A stretch of 49,520 nucleotides of DNA, taken from NCBI GenBank assembly GCA_964653235.1, contig CAZZCP010000009.1:1-49520 (forward strand), written 5' to 3'. The stretch's first letter is position 1, and the number at the start of each line of letters is the position of its first letter. Below are positions 25,274-33,275 of the stretch, one piece after another. The translations under genes were made by a program, and so were the position numbers. This DNA is from CAZZCP01 sp964653235. Lineage in GTDB: Bacteria > Bdellovibrionota > Bdellovibrionia > Bdellovibrionales > UBA840. A model generated the notes under the pieces. The model did not search any database, was not told the DNA's origin, and saw only the letters and a program-made list of their open reading frames with translations.

Positions 25274-25969
25274 TTAGTCGTGATCGTGGTCTTCACCAAT
25301 AAGAAAACTGCTTTCAACAACTTCTTGAGTTTGAAATTGATCGCACTCTAAATCGTGCCCATGGTTGCCATGTATCGTACGAAGCACCATATAAATAGCT
25401 TGATCCAATACTCCCGCTTCAGTCGTTAATGTACTCTCACCATGAAGAACTTTATGCAGACTCTCTTCGAAATCCTCTGAATCTGTAGAATTAAAATCAA
25501 TGCGAATGAACTGCTCTAGATTTCCTGTTTGCTCATAAACTGTTAAATCATTCGGGTTCGCTTCGCCCTCTGATTCCTCTAAGTCGATCGAAACCAAAGA
25601 GAGATTTGTATTGGGTTGATTGCTGTCTGCCGCAAAATACTGGTTTCTTCTTTCGTTAAACATGAAAAAATAAGCTTCTTCGACACTAGGGCTATGTCCA
25701 TCAGCAAACGGATAGTCTACTTTTATCAGGAGCTCATGCTCAGCGCCATGTTCTTCACCTTCTTCGTGAGTATGCTCTTCTTCGTATTCGGCAATATAGA
25801 AACTACAAGAATTTCCATCACCATCTTTTCCAGTGTATTTTAAGGCATTTAGAATTACTTCTTGGCCTCTAGGACCATCATTAGGCCTTGGATTGGAATC
25901 ACTTTGACTACAAGCAGAAAAGTAGAGCATTGAGGATAAGACTAAAAAAAACTTCATCAAGACATTCAT
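25274..25969 (-). CDS. His-rich metal-binding lipoprotein
   Basis: A 231-residue lipoprotein with leader MKFFLVLSSMLYFSAC (lipobox FSAC). The mature protein has His/Glu clusters suited to metal binding: EEEHTHEEGEEHGAEHE, IHGNHGHD and the C-terminal GEDHDHD. First gene of the operon with the TonB receptor and the Fur-family regulator. It probably captures metal at the outer surface or buffers it in the periplasm. Its start lies about 20 bases from a Fur-type palindrome, so it should be repressed when metal is plentiful. Confidence 0.85.
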   Translation of the reverse strand: MNVLMKFFLVLSSMLYFSACSQSDSNPRPNDGPRGQEVILNALKYTGKDGDGNSCSFYIAEYEEEHTHEEGEEHGAEHELLIKVDYPFADGHSPSVEEAYFFMFNERRNQYFAADSNQPNTNLSLVSIDLEESEGEANPNDLTVYEQTGNLEQFIRIDFNSTDSEDFEESLHKVLHGESTLTTEAGVLDQAIYMVLRTIHGNHGHDLECDQFQTQEVVESSFLIGEDHDHD

Positions 25970-25987
25970 TTTGACTCCCTTACTTAT

Positions 25988-26002
25988 TGCGAATGATTTG
26001 CA
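25988..26002. promoter_or_regulatory. Fur/Zur-type operator in divergent metal promoter
   Basis: TGCGAAT-G-ATTTGCA, a 7-1-7 inverted repeat with one mismatch. It resembles the GCGAATGATTATCATTTGC form of Fur boxes. It sits between the receptor operon (minus) and tonB (plus), so one site could control both. The Fur-family protein encoded at 22.7 kb is the obvious ligand. Confidence 0.65.
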
Positions 26003-26055
26003 TTAAGATGATTTTGGGTTATAGTGTCATAGCCGCTGAGTTGCAAGGGCTTTTT

Positions 26056-26658
26056 ATGAAATTTAACAAATACTTACTATTGAGCTTGCTCTTTCATTTG
26101 CTGTTTTTTTCACTTTTCTTTTTTGAGAAAAAAAACCAAAAAATGGCCACTAACAGCTATGTTTTTGTTGAACTCACTTCTGGTTCTCTACCCCCTAAAA
26201 CCGCTTCAAAAAAACAAAAGACAAAAGCAATACCCGATTTACAGCAAGGAATAAAAGTAAAAACCAAAAAGCTGGTGACAAGATCTTCTTCCATTTCAAA
26301 AGAAGCTGCCCGAAAAGGAATAAAGAGCAATTCTTTTTTAAAAGAGCAAATAGGTCGTCAATCTGCTCAATCTTACTCTGAAGAACTGAAAGTTTTTCTC
26401 GAACAAAACAAAAAATATCCAAGACTTGCCCAACGACTCAAGCAGAGTGGTACGGTTACTCTAAGAGTAAAGATTTATGCCGATGGACGCTTTGGAAATG
26501 TTGAAATCTTAAATGAATCGCCTTTTGATAGTCTCAATCAAGCCGCTGTCGATCTTTTAAAATCACTGGGCCGTTTCAAGCCTTTGCCGCAAAGTTTTGA
26601 ATCTGAAGAAAACTTTGTAATCCCGATTGCCTACCGCATGGATGCAAGCAGAATATGA
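26056..26658 (+). CDS. tonB: TonB-like energy transducer
   Basis: A 200-residue TonB-family protein. An N-terminal membrane anchor (KYLLLSLLFHLLFFSLFF) is followed by a Lys/Ser-rich periplasmic spacer without the usual Pro-Lys repeats, then the C-terminal TonB domain: YPRLAQRLKQSGTVTLRVKI, ADGRFGNVEI and FDSLNQAAVDLLKSLGRFKP. I start at ATG 26056, giving a short cytoplasmic tail, rather than 23 codons earlier. It is divergent from the TonB receptor and shares its regulatory region, so it is likely the dedicated transducer. Overlaps the next gene by ATGA. Confidence 0.9.
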   Translation: MKFNKYLLLSLLFHLLFFSLFFFEKKNQKMATNSYVFVELTSGSLPPKTASKKQKTKAIPDLQQGIKVKTKKLVTRSSSISKEAARKGIKSNSFLKEQIGRQSAQSYSEELKVFLEQNKKYPRLAQRLKQSGTVTLRVKIYADGRFGNVEILNESPFDSLNQAAVDLLKSLGRFKPLPQSFESEENFVIPIAYRMDASRI

Positions 26659-27071
26659 AACTTCTTTTTCTCTTTTTTTTGCCTAATATTCTATTTGCTG
26701 ATGTCTATGTGAAAAGCTTAACGAGTGCTGAAACAAAGAAGCTTTCTAGTTTGCAAAAACCACCGAGTCTAATTCTTTTGTTTCAAAGCAATTGTCAGGC
26801 CTGTAAGAAGCAAATTAAAGACTTGTATTGCCTTGAAGATAAAATCCGCATCCAGCTTTTTGCAAGCCAGGGAAGTGAAAAAGAGCTTCAAAGAGAATAT
26901 TTGGGCTTTCATGTAGATTATCCTGCTTTCTATGCTAGTGAAGACATTTTAAAGGCTCTAGATATCCGAGAGGACTCTACCCCACAAATCTTATATCAGG
27001 GAGAAGACAAGAAAATGAGATTTTTGGGCTACCAAAGCTGCATATCGCTTCAAAAAGCCATGGGGATTTGA
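26655..27071 (+). CDS. Periplasmic thioredoxin-like protein
   Basis: A 138-residue protein with signal peptide MKLLFLFFLPNILFA and a thioredoxin-like active site SNCQACKKQ (Cys47-Cys50), preceded by the strand LILLFQ. Two more cysteines occur at LYCLED and QSCISL. TPQILYQG matches the conserved cis-Pro loop of thioredoxin folds. It is coupled to tonB by ATGA. It may keep the CxxC of the receptor plug or other metal-binding cysteines in the right redox state. Role inferred from location. Confidence 0.75.
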   Translation: MKLLFLFFLPNILFADVYVKSLTSAETKKLSSLQKPPSLILLFQSNCQACKKQIKDLYCLEDKIRIQLFASQGSEKELQREYLGFHVDYPAFYASEDILKALDIREDSTPQILYQGEDKKMRFLGYQSCISLQKAMGI

Positions 27072-27174
27072 ACAAATTATCAATCCTTGTCGAAATTCCA
27101 GAGTAGCAATCTTAGCTTTTTTCTATTTCTGAAAAAAAAGATGAAATGCCATTCAAATACAGATTAATGAAAGT

Positions 27175-27765
27175 ATGAAATATCTTTGCCTACTATTTCT
27201 TAGTCTTTTTAGCTCAAATGTGACGGCGAGCTGTAATGAATACTTCTCTAAGTTGAGAACCCCTTTCTTTCACATTCTGCAAGGAAAGTTTGATTATATT
27301 CATCTTAAGAATTTACCGCTAGAAAAGCGTGAGTTTCAGGCCGTGATTGAGGGCAATCGAATTAAAATTCTTGATCGCTATCGAAAAGTTCAGGCTTATC
27401 ATTTGCTCGAGTCCTCTGCTCAAAGACTCGTTCTCTTAGAGTATCGCTTCGCAGGAATACACACTCAAGTAGCTGGTAGAAGAAAGCCTGAAACCATGAA
27501 CCTCTTTTTGGTTATCACTGAAAAAGGTTTTGAAATTTTTCAGTTGAACAGTCTTGGAGCTTTAGTAAAGCTCGATAAAGACTTTGACTCCAATATTGGT
27601 AGAATTCGAGATTTTGGAATGACGCTCTACTCATGGTCTCATCCTTCCGCAAAGGGAGTCTATGGCAGCCGTGAGGTTTTACTACTTCATATGGAAGATG
27701 GTCGAGTGTATTTATTTGAACCCATTGAAGCGAAACTAAGCTTAGAAAACCAACCGGAAGCATAG
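27175..27765 (+). CDS. Exported unknown protein
   Basis: A 196-residue protein with signal peptide MKYLCLLFLSLFSSNVTA followed at once by a Cys. The mature part is basic and beta-rich (FQAVIEGNRIKILDRYRKVQ, LVITEKGFEIFQLN). No family recognised. It is about 100 bases after the thioredoxin-like gene on the same strand and probably separate from the metal cluster. Confidence 0.65.
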   Translation: MKYLCLLFLSLFSSNVTASCNEYFSKLRTPFFHILQGKFDYIHLKNLPLEKREFQAVIEGNRIKILDRYRKVQAYHLLESSAQRLVLLEYRFAGIHTQVAGRRKPETMNLFLVITEKGFEIFQLNSLGALVKLDKDFDSNIGRIRDFGMTLYSWSHPSAKGVYGSREVLLLHMEDGRVYLFEPIEAKLSLENQPEA

Positions 27766-27772
27766 AAAAGGA

Positions 27773-27797
27773 GGCTCATCCTTGAGCCCGGGGGGGG
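27773..27797 (-). terminator. Hairpin with G8 run between convergent genes
   Basis: GGCTCA-TCCT-TGAGCC (27773-27788), then eight G residues (27790-27797). Read on the minus strand the stem is followed by TCCTTTTC, so it could end the lipoprotein transcript from 28.7 kb. The T-tract is weak. The G8 run is an unusual homopolymer for this DNA. Confidence 0.5.
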
Positions 27798-27810
27798 AAA
27801 AATGAAATAC

Positions 27811-28761
27811 TTAGTTGCAAATATCCAAGTCAATATCTCGAACATTGCCATTGATATCCAATGTTGCGTCACCACATGCATTGAATGTCAAACTTCCAGA
27901 GCCACTACGGCTACCAGTTACATCTAAAGTCATACTACCACCAATGGGATGACAACAGCTGCTAGTCCATTGAAGATTATTGGCTGCGATTACAGCTGTG
28001 TACTGAGCTGTGTTGTGGTTCACTTCTAAAACTCCGCTGCGCAATCTCAGGTCTCTTTGTTGAATATCACCATCGATTACAATTGGTTGTTCTAAAGTTC
28101 GCGAAGAAACTTCGATAGGATCATTCTCTCCTTTGTCTAATTTGTCTAACAAGCGATGATCTCCTAAAATTTCAATTTCATAACCTGTGTTTGTTCTAGT
28201 GAGCATTCCGCCGCCACCATAAACTTCTCCACGGTAATCAGCTTGATCAGCACTACTTGCTTCTAAGCGAATATTTCGACGTGTGCTAAGAAAACTCACA
28301 TCATAAGTTCGAACTACTTGATCTCCTGCATTTTGAATTCCACATGAAGTATTAGAAAAATCGAGACTGATGTTTCCAGAAATTTCAACACGGCCTAAGA
28401 CATTACAGTTGGAAAAGTTCATCTCTTTAACACCATTGTTACAAGCTTGCATAAAGGCAGGGGCACATGTTGGTGACATTGCTCTTTGCATGCTAAGACC
28501 GCTTGCTCCCAATGAGCTCTGTGATTGAAGACCAAGCCTTGAGCCAGATCGAAATTCATCCATCATAGAACCCATGCTTGTGACTGCCGCTTCTACCGAA
28601 AGCTCTGCTTCCGCTTGGCTGAGTGTTGTTGCTTCTTGACTAGGGTTGTTAGGGTTATTGGGACTCAGTGAAGCTTGCCCTACCTGAGCATCAAGGCTTT
28701 TTTGTGAACAGTTTGCAAGTAACAAACTCATTAAAATTACACTTATCTTTAAAGTCTTCAT
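27811..28761 (-). CDS. Lipoprotein of unknown function
   Basis: A 316-residue lipoprotein with leader KISVILMSLLLANC (lipobox LANC). The start is ATG 28761, after GGGAGG. The mature part has an Asn/Pro and Ser-rich spacer (about 20-100), then a beta-rich domain rich in Gly, Asn and Ser (VEISGNISLDFSNTSCG, GSMTLDVTGSRSGSGSLTF, DATLDINGNVRDIDLDICN), like a beta-sandwich or beta-helix. Cysteines recur at CAPAFMQACN and SCCHP. It is 17 bases downstream of the subtilase gene, so the two are likely co-transcribed, and it may be a substrate or partner of the protease. Confidence 0.8.
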   Translation of the reverse strand: MKTLKISVILMSLLLANCSQKSLDAQVGQASLSPNNPNNPSQEATTLSQAEAELSVEAAVTSMGSMMDEFRSGSRLGLQSQSSLGASGLSMQRAMSPTCAPAFMQACNNGVKEMNFSNCNVLGRVEISGNISLDFSNTSCGIQNAGDQVVRTYDVSFLSTRRNIRLEASSADQADYRGEVYGGGGMLTRTNTGYEIEILGDHRLLDKLDKGENDPIEVSSRTLEQPIVIDGDIQQRDLRLRSGVLEVNHNTAQYTAVIAANNLQWTSSCCHPIGGSMTLDVTGSRSGSGSLTFNACGDATLDINGNVRDIDLDICN

Positions 28762-28778
28762 AAATCCTCCCATGAGAC

Positions 28779-30389
28779 TTAGTTATTTTTATTTCTTTTT
28801 CTTAAGTAAAAAAGACTGGTTAAAGGCATTTGCAAAATCAAAAGAAGCAAAAAGAGATTTCCGGTACTGGCTTGGGATTGCCCTTTTGAAGACATTCCGC
28901 AACCACCAAATTCTGCCAACTGGCTGCCGGCCGCTGTTCCTGAAGCGGCACATGGCTCACCTTCATTACAGCTTGGTAGCTCAATACTACCTCCCGTATC
29001 ACCTGGATTACCGCCTCCACCACTTGGTGGTGGTTGACTGACTTGTACACTAGCCAAAGCTCGTCCGACATTGATGCGAGGATAGGTAAATTGAGATCGG
29101 CTTGAATTCGCAGCACGAACATCTACGAGATCTCCTGTATCACGTATCACATCCATGACTTCTTCTGCTGAAAGATTTGGATCTTCACTTAATATTAAAG
29201 TGGCAAGTCCAGCAACTTGGGGTGAGGCCATGCTCGTTCCTCGAATCGCCTCATAAAGATTGTTTGGAAAGCTTGAAAGTATGTTTTCTTCTATTCCTAA
29301 ACCTTGAGAACGACGATCTCCTCCTGGCGCAATAACATCGACAATGCTGCCAAAATTACTAAATGTAGCTAATTCATCTCTTGAGTTAGATGCACCCACA
29401 GTCAGCGCTCTTGGCACGTTTGCAGGAACAAAATTTCGAGCATCTACAGTGTCATTTCCTGCAGCAAATACAGGAACAACCCCTCTTTGAATCGCGTAAT
29501 CAACTAGGTCACTGTAATTTCGATCTACACCTGAGCGAGTTGGGCCACCAAAGGAACCATTGATTACCCTTGCTCCATTATCTACAGCATAGTAAAGACC
29601 ATTTAATAGATCTGAATCACGACCACCTTGAGCATTATCACCAAAGCCTTTGACTGCCATGATTTTGGCATCCCATACAACACCGACAACTCCAGTATTG
29701 TTGTTTCCTTTTGCCGCTACTGTACCTGCAACATGGGTCCCATGAATTCCCGTTGGCATTGGGTCACCATCTCGGTCGGCAAAATCATAACCATAGATAT
29801 CGTCAACTTGTCCATTGCCGTCGTCATCAACACCCGCTTGACCGTTTAACTCGGCATCGTTGGTCCACATGTTATCTCTTAAATCTTCGTGATTGTAGTC
29901 CACTCCATCATCAACTACAGCAACGACAACATCTGTACCAGTTTGAATATCCCAACCTGCTTCAGAATTCATTACTTGGTGATGAAACATCTGACTATAA
30001 CGACTATCATTAGGAACAGCACTTAAAAATCGATAGCAATCTTGCTCAAGAGATTCTATGCGCTCATCTTGCATTAAAGAATCTATAAAGTCTTGATCTT
30101 CTGATTCAATATGAAGAAGGCTAGAGGGTACATCCATTTTTGCTGAAAGTGATAGTGTTTGTGCTCTCGCAGTCACCTGATTGTGAATCACTTTTAATTG
30201 AGCATGCTGACGAATTTGATCGAACAAATCATCTTGCTCAGAATGTGCTTGCAGGCTTACCAAACTATGTGATTGAAGTTTCACAATATAAGAACCTTTA
30301 ACCTTATGCGATTCAGGGCAATTTGCTTTTGCATGCAATTGAAAAAAGAAAATCGTAAAAAATAAGATGTTTAAAATTAGTACTTTCAT
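28779..30389 (-). CDS. Cell-surface subtilisin-like protease with C-terminal anchor
   Basis: A 536-residue S8 protease. Signal peptide residues 1-23; a prodomain of about 100 residues (GSYIVKLQSHSLVSL) resembling inhibitor I9; then the catalytic domain with Asp160 (VVDDGVDYNHEDL), His216 (GIHGTHVAGT) and Ser386 (GTSMASPQVAG). The calcium-binding-like loop GVDDDGNGQVDDIYGYDFAD is present. After a Gly/Pro linker comes FGGCGMSSK, a hydrophobic segment (LFLLLLILQMPLTSLFY) and the basic end LRKRNKNN. That layout (Cys, membrane span, basic tail) resembles MYXO-CTERM or GlyGly-CTERM sorting signals. Likely exposed at the cell surface. Confidence 0.92.
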   Translation of the reverse strand: MKVLILNILFFTIFFFQLHAKANCPESHKVKGSYIVKLQSHSLVSLQAHSEQDDLFDQIRQHAQLKVIHNQVTARAQTLSLSAKMDVPSSLLHIESEDQDFIDSLMQDERIESLEQDCYRFLSAVPNDSRYSQMFHHQVMNSEAGWDIQTGTDVVVAVVDDGVDYNHEDLRDNMWTNDAELNGQAGVDDDGNGQVDDIYGYDFADRDGDPMPTGIHGTHVAGTVAAKGNNNTGVVGVVWDAKIMAVKGFGDNAQGGRDSDLLNGLYYAVDNGARVINGSFGGPTRSGVDRNYSDLVDYAIQRGVVPVFAAGNDTVDARNFVPANVPRALTVGASNSRDELATFSNFGSIVDVIAPGGDRRSQGLGIEENILSSFPNNLYEAIRGTSMASPQVAGLATLILSEDPNLSAEEVMDVIRDTGDLVDVRAANSSRSQFTYPRINVGRALASVQVSQPPPSGGGGNPGDTGGSIELPSCNEGEPCAASGTAAGSQLAEFGGCGMSSKGQSQASTGNLFLLLLILQMPLTSLFYLRKRNKNN

Positions 30390-30715
30390 TTTAACCTCTA
30401 TCCTTGTGTTGAGTTTTCTAACAACACTAAAGTCTATCGGTCAAAATTTGGAACACTTTAGAAAAAAATGAATAATTTTAGTATGTTAAACTAGTTCGCT
30501 AATGTCTATTTTCTAGTCACTCGAAGATCTTTGTATCGTTTTGAAACAATTCAATTTCAAAGACTGTTCGAATTGTAGTCAGCTGTTTTTGAACTGATCA
30601 GATATTGATCACTATGTACTCTCATTTGGTTACTTAAGTCTTTAGAATCATTCATTAATCGATACTTTTAAAAACTTGGACTCATTTTTGCTTCTCTAAG
30701 AATTGGGAGACAATT
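30390..30715. other. Divergent intergenic region
   Basis: No gene seen. It holds GTGTTG/CAACAC (30406-30411, 30422-30427), which may form a hairpin in the protease leader, and TGATCA-GATAT-TGATCA (30595-30611), an operator-like palindrome about 105 bases before the vWA gene. Confidence 0.5.
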
Positions 30716-32317
30716 ATGGGTAAAATAAAATTACTATTTCTAACATGCTTTCTTTTTCTTTTTAATGCATGTTCGGATGTGAACTTATCTGCACCTGAAG
30801 TAGAATTAGCATCTACTCGCTCTATTGGCGGATTTTGTATCAGTCCTCCAGATGAAACTCAAAGATTTACCAAGTTTCTTTTTGTAATGGATAAATCTGG
30901 GTCGAACGATACCACAGACCCTGGGGCAAATAAAAGAGCAGGAAATTTTGAACAATTTTATAACGACAATAAAGATAATGATTTTTTTAAATGGGGTATG
31001 ATTGATTTTCATCAAGGTCAAAGTGAAGCTTTTATTATTAATCCCTACTTTACTCAAGATGAACCAACTGTAAGAAATGCAGTCAATCTATTAAGGGCTA
31101 TAGATGTGGGGAGTACTCCTTATAGAAGTGCACTGAGCTTAACTCTTGAAGCAATTCAATCTGATATGATTGAATTTCCAGAAGAAGATTCCATCTATCA
31201 AGTTTTCTTTATATCTGATGGTGGACCAACAGATACAAAAAGTGTGAGTGAGCTTCGCAATAGAGTAAGAGATATTATTAATTTACAACCGGGAAGAGTC
31301 TTTTTGAGTACCGCCTACTATGGACCTAATAATTCAACCAATATCAACTATCTAAGACAAATGGCAGACGAAGGACGAGGAGCATTTATAAACTTTGAAA
31401 ATTCAGATGAGCTCGACTTTAATGACTTGATCGTTCAACCCGAAAAAGAACCTTGGCAACTCAAGCGCATGATGACATTTAACACCAATGCAGGTTTTTG
31501 TTTAGATGGCTCGGTAGACACTGACTCTGATGCCGATGGACTTTGCGATAAAGATGAAATCGCAACCAATGAAAAATATGCAGATTTTATTGCTAACAAC
31601 AACTTACAGCCCCTAGATCCGGCAAAACATTTTAGCCAAACTGGGGAGCTATCAGGCTACAAAGACTACTTTATTTGGCGACACCTTGTTTTTGGTGAAA
31701 TTTTGCAGCCTTGTGAAGATCGAACAGATGAAGACTTTGATCTATTGACTCCTTGTGAAGAAGCCTATCTACAAAACGATCGACCAAGAGGTACTGAATT
31801 CTTCTCTGGAGACCAAAGAAACCCAGATACCGATTTAGATGGTTTCTTAGATGGTATTGAGATCTTAACCTTCAAAGATAAGGGCTCTGCCAATGATGAT
31901 CAAAATATTACAACAAGCTTTGATGGTGAAGAAGAAGATGCAGGAACCCAAATGCTTGAGCACAGAAACCCTCTGTTCTTTGATCCGCAGCAAATTCGCT
32001 ATGATATGCGAGTAAGACCTGATGGGATCAACTTAGAAGGTCAGAATTGCTACACTTTTCAACAAAATATTTTGCCTACCTACCCTACTTTAGAGGTACT
32101 TGCAGAAGACACACTGCCAGGCCTTGAGCATGGAGCTGGAGGGAATATTGTTTACCTCTATTACATTCAAACACCACAGTCAGACAAAGACGGACCTGGA
32201 GTTTTAAAATATAGCTTTCAAGAACTGATCAATGATGGAAGACGAGATGATTTTATTTTCGGTTTGCAAGTCAATGATGATGTCTTTGGAACTTATGTAG
32301 TACCAGAAGATTTATAA
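30716..32317 (+). CDS. vWA-domain lipoprotein with calcium-binding repeats
   Basis: A 533-residue lipoprotein (leader LLFLTCFLFLFNAC; Cys19 lipidated). The von Willebrand A domain spans about residues 52-240. The metal-ion-dependent adhesion site is Asp59-x-Ser61-x-Ser63 (MDKSGSN), Thr in DVGSTPYRSA, and Asp in ISDGGPTD. It is followed by Asp-rich segments like thrombospondin type-3 repeats (DTDSDADGLCDKDE and NPDTDLDGFLDGIE), which bind calcium. This suggests a surface adhesin. GGGAG precedes the ATG. A truncated paralogue follows 11 bases downstream. Confidence 0.9.
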   Translation: MGKIKLLFLTCFLFLFNACSDVNLSAPEVELASTRSIGGFCISPPDETQRFTKFLFVMDKSGSNDTTDPGANKRAGNFEQFYNDNKDNDFFKWGMIDFHQGQSEAFIINPYFTQDEPTVRNAVNLLRAIDVGSTPYRSALSLTLEAIQSDMIEFPEEDSIYQVFFISDGGPTDTKSVSELRNRVRDIINLQPGRVFLSTAYYGPNNSTNINYLRQMADEGRGAFINFENSDELDFNDLIVQPEKEPWQLKRMMTFNTNAGFCLDGSVDTDSDADGLCDKDEIATNEKYADFIANNNLQPLDPAKHFSQTGELSGYKDYFIWRHLVFGEILQPCEDRTDEDFDLLTPCEEAYLQNDRPRGTEFFSGDQRNPDTDLDGFLDGIEILTFKDKGSANDDQNITTSFDGEEEDAGTQMLEHRNPLFFDPQQIRYDMRVRPDGINLEGQNCYTFQQNILPTYPTLEVLAEDTLPGLEHGAGGNIVYLYYIQTPQSDKDGPGVLKYSFQELINDGRRDDFIFGLQVNDDVFGTYVVPEDL

Positions 32318-32328
32318 GGAGTTAAATC

Positions 32329-33084
32329 ATGAATACATTTAAAAAACTATTAATTGGTGTAGCGAGCTTGATAATAGTGCTTACTTTTCAAAATTGCAGC
32401 CAGAGTGATACAAGCCAAACCAACTCAAATCCATCCCTGATTGGTAATGATGACAGCAACACAAACACTGATGGCGAGACTCAAACCACAACTAATCTGA
32501 TAACAAAGTATTTATTTGTGATCGACAAATCTGGATAAAATAACAACACAGATCCTGATTCACTTCGAAGATCTGTAAATATTGAATCTTTTTATAACCA
32601 AAACCAAAGCGACCCGCAATTGAGATGGGGAATAGTATACTTTAATCGTGAATACGCTGAATCCCTTATTGAGCAAGCCTTTACTCATGATGAAATCTTG
32701 ATCAGAAATGCAATTGAGCGTTTAAGAGTTGAGGAAGATAATGGAGCAACACCTTATAGAGCTACATTATCATTGGTTCAACAAGTCATTGAGGATGATA
32801 TCTCTGCAAATCCAAACGAAGCTGCAGCTTACCAAGTTTTCTTTTTATCGGATGGACTTCCAGTTCCTGAAATTAGCCTATCCGAGGCACGACAAAGGGT
32901 TTCAGCAATTACAGCAATCAATCCTGCAAAAATATTTCTTAGCACAGCTTTCTATGGCGGTGATACACGAGGTAAAGTTTACCTTGAGCATATGGCTATT
33001 GAGGGTAATGGTAGATTCATTAATTTTGAAGCCACTGGAGTTCTCAGTTATCGACAGTTAATAGCCCCAGACCTAATAAAGTAA
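32329..33084 (+). pseudogene. vWA lipoprotein paralogue with nonsense mutation
   Basis: Same frame throughout (252 codons), but TAA at 32536-32538 interrupts it right after FVIDKSG, at the place where the paralogue has the MIDAS serine (DKSGSN). Downstream the match resumes: NNNTDP, ESFYNQNQSD, LRWGIVYFNREYAE, ATPYRATLSL and VFFLSDG. It also lacks the Asp-rich C-terminal third. The lipoprotein leader (lipobox-like FQNC) and ribosome-binding site AAGGAG are intact, so a 69-residue stub may be made. Confidence 0.82.
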
Positions 33085-33154
33085 TCAAGCTCTTCTCTTA
33101 TTCACCACTGCAAAAGAGTATTGAATCATTGAAGAAGAGTCATTAATTACATTT

Positions 33155-33174
33155 CGGCTGCCTTCGGGTGGCCG
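33155..33174. other. Stable hairpin with TTCG tetraloop
   Basis: CGGCTGCC-TTCG-GGTGGCCG. Eight pairs including two G-U, with the C(UUCG)G loop that is unusually stable in RNA. It lies between the vWA pseudogene and the porin gene end. No T-tract follows, so it may be an RNA 3'-end protector or relic more than an intrinsic terminator. Confidence 0.5.
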
Positions 33175-33275
33175 ATCTGTTGAAGAAGAAACTTAAAATT
33201 GATCGCTGATAGGATACAATGATTCAAATTCAAAATATCGAAGTGAGCGAATCCCAAAGAGCTGTCATTTTAGCT

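Noticed and set aside
27790..27797. G8 tract as phase-variation switch
   Set aside because: It lies between two convergent gene ends, not in a coding frame or promoter.
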